Shown: in pieces, positions 57,901 through 64,000 of the stretch
How the letters are laid out: each line of letters starts with the position of its first letter
Position numbering within the stretch: position 1 is the first letter of the stretch
Assembly: GCF_002105155.1 (NCBI RefSeq)
Contig: NW_019028987.1
Coordinates: 302,501 to 366,500 of the forward strand
Source of the DNA: Lobosporangium transversale
Taxonomy: Eukaryota; Mortierellomycota; Mortierellomycetes; Mortierellales; Mortierellaceae
Length of the DNA stretch: 64,000 nt
Direction: 5' to 3'
Made by a program: the position numbers and the translations under genes
The notes under the pieces: model-generated
Seen by the model: only the letters and a program-made list of their open reading frames with translations
Told to the model about the DNA's origin: nothing
The model's database searches: none

Positions 57901-58188
57901 GCGTTGTATTTTACCAACAGAAAGAGCGATGGAATAGGGGCCCAAGATTAGGAAAAGATGTAATTATGAAATGTAAATTGGAAATGGAGGAGTAATGCTG
58001 AAAAGATGCTAGAAAACCAAAAAATAAAAAAATAAAGCACAGACTGTGTGATTTTTTGTCCGTGCTGGACGTTAAAATCTGATCTTAATCTTTCTTTCCC
58101 AATTTCCCCACACTTGAAGAGAAGTGAAGAGTGAAGTCCTAGGCATCTCTATACATTCTCATACCCGCACTTACACCCAATCATCATC
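57901..58188. promoter_or_regulatory. Shared promoter region SUN-domain gene / MCD4
   Basis: 288 nt between divergent start codons of two ER-protein genes. It contains an A-rich stretch near 58015-58035 and, on the MCD4 side, a CT-rich segment near 58085-58110. No unfolded-protein-response element is identified with confidence. Confidence 0.45.
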
Positions 58189-61100
58189 ATGGCACTCATG
58201 CCATCCAAACTCACAAGTGCATGGCTACTCATTTTGGGTGTGCTATTCCATGTTACATACATCATGTCCATCTTTGACATCTACTTTACTTCTCCGCTTG
58301 TCCATGGCATGGGTCAACATCATGTCAATCAGCCTGCTCCTGCAAAACGGCTTGTACTTTTCGTTGGTAAATGAACCTGTTACTCGCCCTTTACCCTTCA
58401 AACATTTGTACCCAATGCTCAACTGCTTGATGTACAGAATGTTGATATTAAAAATGACCTTTAATTCAAATAATTGTAGCTGATGGTCTGCGCGCTGACA
58501 AGCTCTATCAGTTTCATCCTGATCCCAGTACAGAGAAGTTGGAAACCAAGGCACCATTTTTGCGCCACATTATCCAAAATGAGGGCACCTGGGGTGTGTC
58601 TCATACGCGCGTTCCTACAGAGTCGCGTCCTGGTCACGTAGCTATTATTGCCGGGTTCTACGAGGATGTTAGTGCTGTCACCAAGGGTCAGTAAAAGAAG
58701 TCATTCATGTTCAGATTTTTCTTTTTCTCGGTTTACGAAAAACAAGACATTCATTGTGTCCATCTTAAAAAATATCCTAGGATGGCAAATGAACCCGGTC
58801 AATTTTGACTCGGTATTCAATCAGAGCGAGCACACATGGTCTTTTGGGTCGCCTGATATCCTTCCCATGTTCGCACATGGAGCTTCGGATCCTGACAGGA
58901 TTGATACAATCATGTACCCCGCAGAGCATGAGGACTATGGAGCAGGCAAGTCAGTTTACTGAAGTGTAAAAAAACATAAGGGATATTTTATCTAACATAC
59001 TCATTTGTTACGATCAGGCGATGCTAGCGTTTTGGACACTTGGGTTTTTGAGAAATTCACCAACTTGTTCGATAAAGCAAAATCAGATATGGAACTCTAC
59101 AAAAAGCTTCATTCGGACAAGATTGTTTTCTTTCTGCATCTCTTGGGACTTGATACCAACGGACATTCCCACCTCCCAATGTCGGAAATCTACCTCAATA
59201 ACATCAAGATTGTGGATCAGGGCATCAAAAGGGTCACAGAGCAGCTCAAAGAGTTTTATAATGATGACGGCAAGACTGCCTATGTGTTTACAGCTGATCA
59301 TGGAATGGGCAATCGCGGTAACGTTTATAAATCAACCCTTTATCGATACCAGTAAACATTAAATACCAAGAAACTATTGTTTGGGATACTAGGACATCAC
59401 TCTTATATATAACCATCAATGGTTATGATATATTTGTCTGACTTCTGTAGGCGTCCATGGCGATGGCCATCCCGACAACACAAGGACACCTATTATTGCC
59501 TGGGGTGCAGGAATACGGAAACCAAACAAAGCTAACCCTCAGGGACACGATGAGTTCTCTGCAGATTGGCATCTGAATGAATACAGTCGAAACGATGTTA
59601 AGCAGGCCGACATTGCTCCACTCATGGTAATATCATAACCCCATCCAGAAAGAAGCCTAGTATCTAGAATGTTGGAAATTTTACTAAAAATATAAAAGCG
59701 TGTTGTTGTGCATAGGCCGCTCTTATCGGAATTAATTACCCAGTCAACTCTGTAGGGGAGCTCCCTTTACCTTACTTAGATGGATCCGAATTATTCAGGG
59801 CAGAGTCCACGTTTACGAATACACTTCAAATTCTGGAGCAATACCATGTCAAACAAGAGCAGAAGCGCCGCACAGAGCTGTGGTTCAGGCCATTTCCTGG
59901 ATTGACAGGAGAACATTCTCCTGAAGTTGTTAAAGCTCAGGTTCAGGCCCTTATTGATCAGGGGAAATACGAAGAAGCCGAGGTTGAATGCACTCTTGTG
60001 CGAGACCTTTGCCTTGAAGGCCTCCGCTACTTGCAAACGTATGTCCTTGGGAAACTTATTCATTGTAAAAAAAAAAAAAAAAAAAAAAGAGTCTTTCATT
60101 GCTAATTTTTTTTTCTTCACTACAGTTACGATTGGCTTTTCTTGCGCTCTGTTGTGTCTGCGGGATACTTGGGATGGATCGCGTTCAGTTTGAATTTCAC
60201 TTTCAGGACATTCGTTAGCAACAATGAGTCTCGTCTTGGACCACTAGGATCAGCCAAATCTGGACGACAAAACAGCAACAATGCCACAGTAGAGGAGACT
60301 AGATTGGTATGACGTTCTCTTTTTTTTTCGACCTGAAGAAGGATTTTGTAATGGACTGGATAACAACTCCAATTTGATTTACTTTGTGGAAACATAGATT
60401 AATGCCTTGGCTGTAACTGTGTTTATTGCCTTTGTTGTCATACTCGTTATCAAACAATCTCCAGCACTTTATTACGTGTACGTTGCGTTCCCTGTTTTCT
60501 TCTGGAGCCGTGTGCTGTTGGAACGTAGAGAACTTACATGGGCTATTTCTAAAGCTCTTCAAAATTATGGCTGGATTAAAACTCTGGCTTCAGTCTTGGG
60601 ATACATCCTTGCTCTCGAAATCCTGGTAGGGCAGCATTTTTCTGTGTTGGTAGCTCTTGAAAACCTATTTTTTTTTTTTTTTTTTTTTTTTTTGCACTAC
60701 TTACGCTACTTTTATGATTTATCATCACTTTTTAGGTCTATAGCTACTTTAACAGAGCAATTTTATCGATCTGCTTCCTTTTCTTGGCTCTTTGGCCAGT
60801 ATTTTTACCTGCAAGTGTGCAGCGTAATAACACCATGTCCATGGTTTCGTGGTCACTCTCATGTCTCGGAACCAGTATATTTACTTTGTTGCCCGTCGAG
60901 ATGGGCGAGGATCAAACACTCATGTAAGTTTTTGCTTACTTTAAAATATATACTATAATATTTTCTCGTCATGTTCATATTTTAATTGGATAAAGATTAA
61001 TAAACTTTTTTTTTTTTTTGACGGGATCAATATCTTTGCCCGTTAGTCTAGCTGGTGGTCTGATCTTGACACTGAGTGGAGTCTTTGCCGTTTTGTTTGT

Positions 61101-61212
61101 CCCCAGTGCAACTGAGGGACTTGAAATGCAACAACAAAAAGATGCGAAGACGGCAAAGTCCGTGATGATGTTCCAGGTAATGTTAATCAACTTGTAGCCT
61201 ACTAACTTTCAA

Positions 61213-61245
<33 letters not shown>

Positions 61246-62368
61246 GGACAGCTTTATACAATATCAATTTTAGACCGGACTCATTGCTCTCTCAACGCTA
61301 ATTGTCAATAGCACAGTCAAGAGTCTTGCAGCGCGTGAAGGATTGCCTTTTGTGAACCAGACACTTAGTTGGATTATCTTAGGTAATTATTGTTTCACCC
61401 GTATTGTAAGGGTCAAGCTGTTTCTCAACTAAGAGCTGTTAATTTATATCTTCTATCTTCATTGCAATGGAACAGTCGTCACTGGTAGCATCCCTTTCAT
61501 CTATGGGGCCCGTTCCAACCAGCACTATCTACTACGCATGGTTATCATCTATCTCTCGTTTGCCCCCATCTTCATCCTTCTAAGTATTTCGTAAGTGTCA
61601 TTGACATGTGGCGACAAATCAAGTGACTACCATGGCATAAGACGTTGACTTAATGTTGACTTAATGTTGACTTGTAATGATGATAGATACGAATCGATCT
61701 TTTACTTCTTCTTATCAACAACATTGTTGTCCTGGCTGATCCTTGAAAGGAAGATCTATTCAGTTATTGAGATGCAGCCACTTCCGGATACACTTTATTC
61801 TGAGAATCGCATTTTGTCGGAGGCACCCTCATCCTCTGCATCAACGTCATATGGGTCTAAGCCTGCACAAGCGCTGACTATTAATTATCCCACACGTAGC
61901 CTTGGCCCAAGGGATGCGCGTCCAGCTGTTTTTTTCCTCTTCTTTATTAATGTGGCCTTTTTTGGAACAGGAAATGTCGCCTCCTTGGCTTCTTTCTCTC
62001 TTCAGTCTGTCTTCCGGTTGACAACTGTTTTCAATCCATTCTTTATGGGTGCACTATTAATCATCAAGATCTTGATCCCGTTCTTCTTGGTCTCATCCAT
62101 TTTCCGTGTCTTGGTCCGCTCATTGGATTTACCTCCATTCTCCCTGTTTCTGTTGGGTTTGGCAACAACAGATGTGATGACGCTAAATTTCTTTTATTTA
62201 GTCCGCGATGACGGATCCTGGCTGGAGATTGGGACTAGTATCAGTCATTTCTGCATTTCTTCTTTGATGGTCCTCTTTACTATCCTATTGTTTGCGCTAA
62301 GTGATCTTTTGGTGGGGCGAGCGTTAGTCCCGGTTGTGGGAGAAAGTCAAAGGAAAAAGAGGACTTGA
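58189..62368 (+). CDS. MCD4: GPI ethanolamine phosphate transferase 1 (Mcd4/PIG-N)
   Basis: This encodes the ER enzyme that adds ethanolamine phosphate to the first mannose of GPI precursors, about 1,000 residues in about 13 exons. The first exon gives a signal anchor ([20 protein letters not shown]). The lumenal alkaline-phosphatase-like domain shows [32 protein letters not shown] as [53 protein letters not shown], and [20 protein letters not shown], with the Asp and His metal ligands. The multi-spanning C-terminal half has [17 protein letters not shown] and [20 protein letters not shown]. Each exon is short and introns often contain A/T runs; the one at 60039-60125 has A22 and T9. The gene ends 109 nt from the convergent APC2 stop. 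Confidence 0.95.
61644..61676 (+). repeat. 11-mer GTTGACTTAAT tandem copies in an intron
   Basis: Two perfect adjacent copies (61644-61654 and 61655-61665) and a partial third (GTTGACTTGTA) lie near the 3' end of an MCD4 intron. Probably slippage. Confidence 0.85.
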
Positions 62369-62406
62369 TGAACCAACAAACTGCAATTCTAATCTACTTC
62401 ATAGAC

Positions 62407-62412
62407 AATAAA
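62407..62412 (+). terminator. AATAAA, candidate polyadenylation signal of MCD4
   Basis: AATAAA 38 nt after the MCD4 stop, within the 109-nt convergent interval with APC2. Confidence 0.45.
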
Positions 62413-62477
62413 CAGAATGATTATTTTTTGGTTTTTATTTTTATGTATTTTCATATCGGGTAGATCTCTTTAATTAA

Positions 62478-64000
62478 CTATTGTGTAAAAGAGTTTGTAA
62501 GGGATGTAGAAGGCAAATTTTCGACAAGTTCATATTGCAATCGTCCAGTTTCTTGTAACACACCTTCACGAATCCAAAATTGTATTTTGGATTCGAGAAC
62601 GTCCTCGTCCGACTGTAGTCTGTTGGCAATACTATCAAGAGTCCATGTATCTTTTTTTTTTTTATAACAGTAGAAAATTGATTGGTGTTAATACGTTTCT
62701 TGGGGCTCTCTTGGTCATCAAGTCAATATGCGAATACATAATAGTCACCTTGCTCTTCGAAGGCGTGGATGATAGCAGCATGAATGGGCGAAACCTTAAA
62801 TTCGAGGGTTCGATCCTGCAACTCCAATTCAAGTTCGACAAGACCTAGTGACGGGAATAAGCTCAGCTTCTGTGCAGGCTTTGTTATCGCAAAGGCCGCC
62901 TTATATGACTCGAGCAATCTGAGCATACAGAAGAACGCTAACGGATTAGTCACAAGTTCATTTAATCCAAATTCCATTTTCACATCCATATCCATTAGTG
63001 GTATCTCTTGGGCAGTAATTTTAGGGCTCATACTCTCTGAAAGGATCTGGCATTTTAATTGCCTCGTCCTCGATTTCCGGCCAGTAATATCTTGAAGCAA
63101 TAGTCGCGCTTACAGGAATCTATTAGAGCAGGAAGCCAATGAAAATGCTTGAACTTTATGCTTTTTTTTTTTTTTTTTTTTTTTGCAAAATAAGAACTTA
63201 CACCTTGGCTACGCGATTGGATGTTGACATTTACGCGTTTTGACTCCGCAATATCTGCTAACATGACTTCGCAATGCTGTACATCTTGCTCCCCGAAACG
63301 TAGTTTCAGCAATTCTAATTGGCGTAGCTGTGATAAAAATGGGATTGATTATGCTTTTTGTTAATGGTATTTGATAAAGAGCCTTGTATTATCAACTTGA
63401 AAACAAAAAAAAACAAAAAAAAAACCTTTACCTCGCGATCAACATTAAAGTCTACTGCCTGCAGTAATCTATCAGCAAGATATACCTGAAACTCTTTGAT
63501 AAATCGATCGTTGTTATCATAAATATTGGCCAGGACACTGATAATATCTGCCATCCTTCGTCGTGCGGAGCTCAAATCTAAAAAAATTATTGAACCAAAC
63601 AGACAATTTAAAGATTTGACACCTTTTTCTTTAGAAGATAAAGAATGTAAAGAAAAGTAATTATCCATATATATATATATATATATAGTATTACCTGGGC
63701 CAGCATTGACCGGCTCTGGCACCCATGTATCATCATCGGAATCCTCATCATCAGCCTCCACGTTGTTGGCTGAAAGGCCGTCAGGTGCATTGGTTGTCAG
63801 CAAACCAAGAGAGTCATCGACAATGCAAGATACAATGGCCCGCATGGTATCATCTCTTGTCCTAATAATAAAAACATCATTTTCGAGTGAGTGAAGCAAT
63901 ACGTTACAAATCTCAAGTTATTTAGACAGCTTCTTAAATGGTTGATAATCCTCTTATGAGCCGCTTTATAGACTCACCTTAAGTACTGATTGATCTTTCT
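62478..64000 (-). CDS. APC2: Anaphase-promoting complex subunit 2 (APC2), 3' part
   Basis: This is the C-terminal part of the cullin-like scaffold of the APC/C ubiquitin ligase, which drives mitotic exit with Apc11. The gene continues beyond the window. Exons read INQYL joined to RTRDDTMRAIVSCIVDDSLG, then RRRMADIISVLANIYDNNDR, VYLADRLLQAVDFNVDREV, LELLKLRFGEQDVQHCEVML, ADIAESKRVNVNIQ, GLVELELELQDRTLEFKVSP and IHAAIIHAFEEQ. The last exon supplies the winged-helix: WTLDSIANRLQSDEDVLESK and IQFWIREGVLQETGRLQYEL, ending NSFTQ at the TAG 62478-62480. The order and the cullin motif (LLKLRFGE..HCEVML) fit Apc2 and not canonical cullins. TA and T runs lie in introns (63667-63687, 63163-63184). Confidence 0.93.

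Noticed and set aside
62800-62830. GGTTCGATCC, a B-box-like motif
   Set aside because: It is in the APC2 coding exon on the other strand; no cloverleaf fits.
1-64000. Search for a gene cluster (secondary metabolism, defence system, toxin-antitoxin, CRISPR)
   Set aside because: Genes are unrelated housekeeping families in mixed orientation; no signature enzymes, arrays or phage genes are present.

Overview
The window looks like nuclear chromosomal DNA of a filamentous, early-diverging fungus, probably Mucoromycota or Mortierellomycotina (inference). Support comes from dense genes with many short GT-AG introns and from fungal families: GT15 mannosyltransferase, NAT/NCS2 purine permease, tricalbin, MRP51 and Mcd4. 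It also holds genes missing from budding yeast, namely queuine tRNA-ribosyltransferase, PUS10 and an SLC1/DctA-type symporter. I see no tRNA or rRNA gene, intact transposon, CRISPR array or plasmid feature.

Layout. 1-8.9 kb: 3' end of a CNBP/Gis2 zinc-knuckle gene (+), a decayed intronless copy of ribosomal protein uS2/RPSA (-), SPT16 of the FACT complex (-), a 1.7 kb spacer and a GNAT acetyltransferase (+). 8.9-16 kb: a PA-TM-RING E3 (-), an HSL-type alpha/beta hydrolase (-), a CsbD-like protein (-) and mitoribosomal MRP51 (+). 16-27 kb: ARP1/centractin (-), queuine TGT (-), ERAL1-type GTPase (+), BUD13 (-), an EEF1AKMT4-like methyltransferase (+) and a second TM-RING E3 (-). 27-31.3 kb: a gene-poor, repeat-rich spacer. 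31.3-45.4 kb: SLC1 symporter (+), eIF2B-epsilon (+), a multi-C2 tricalbin (-) and PUS10 (+). 47.6-64 kb: purine permease (+), GT15 mannosyltransferase (-), an ER SUN-domain protein of the Slp1/SUCO type (-), Mcd4/PIG-N (+) and the 3' part of APC2 (-, running off the window).

The genes are mostly housekeeping and do not form a cluster or operon. Several sit as close divergent pairs (TGT/ERAL1, BUD13/methyltransferase, SUN/MCD4) or convergent pairs (ERAL1/BUD13, eIF2B/tricalbin, MCD4/APC2). Themes are translation and RNA modification (RPSA relic, MRP51, TGT, ERAL1, PUS10, eIF2B, BUD13) and ER/secretory functions (tricalbin, GT15, SUN protein, Mcd4).

The most striking unexplained structure is about 35 long A or T homopolymer runs of roughly 16-42 nt. 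Almost all lie in introns or flanks, and in several introns complementary A and T runs sit near the two splice sites or as a hairpin at the 5' splice site. I did not find a convincing new multigene system. The best leads are this intron architecture, the RPSA retrocopy, the bacterial-looking SLC1 transporter with its heptamer-repeat upstream region, and two RING genes sharing intron positions. Exon limits were read by eye from GT-AG sites and family similarity.
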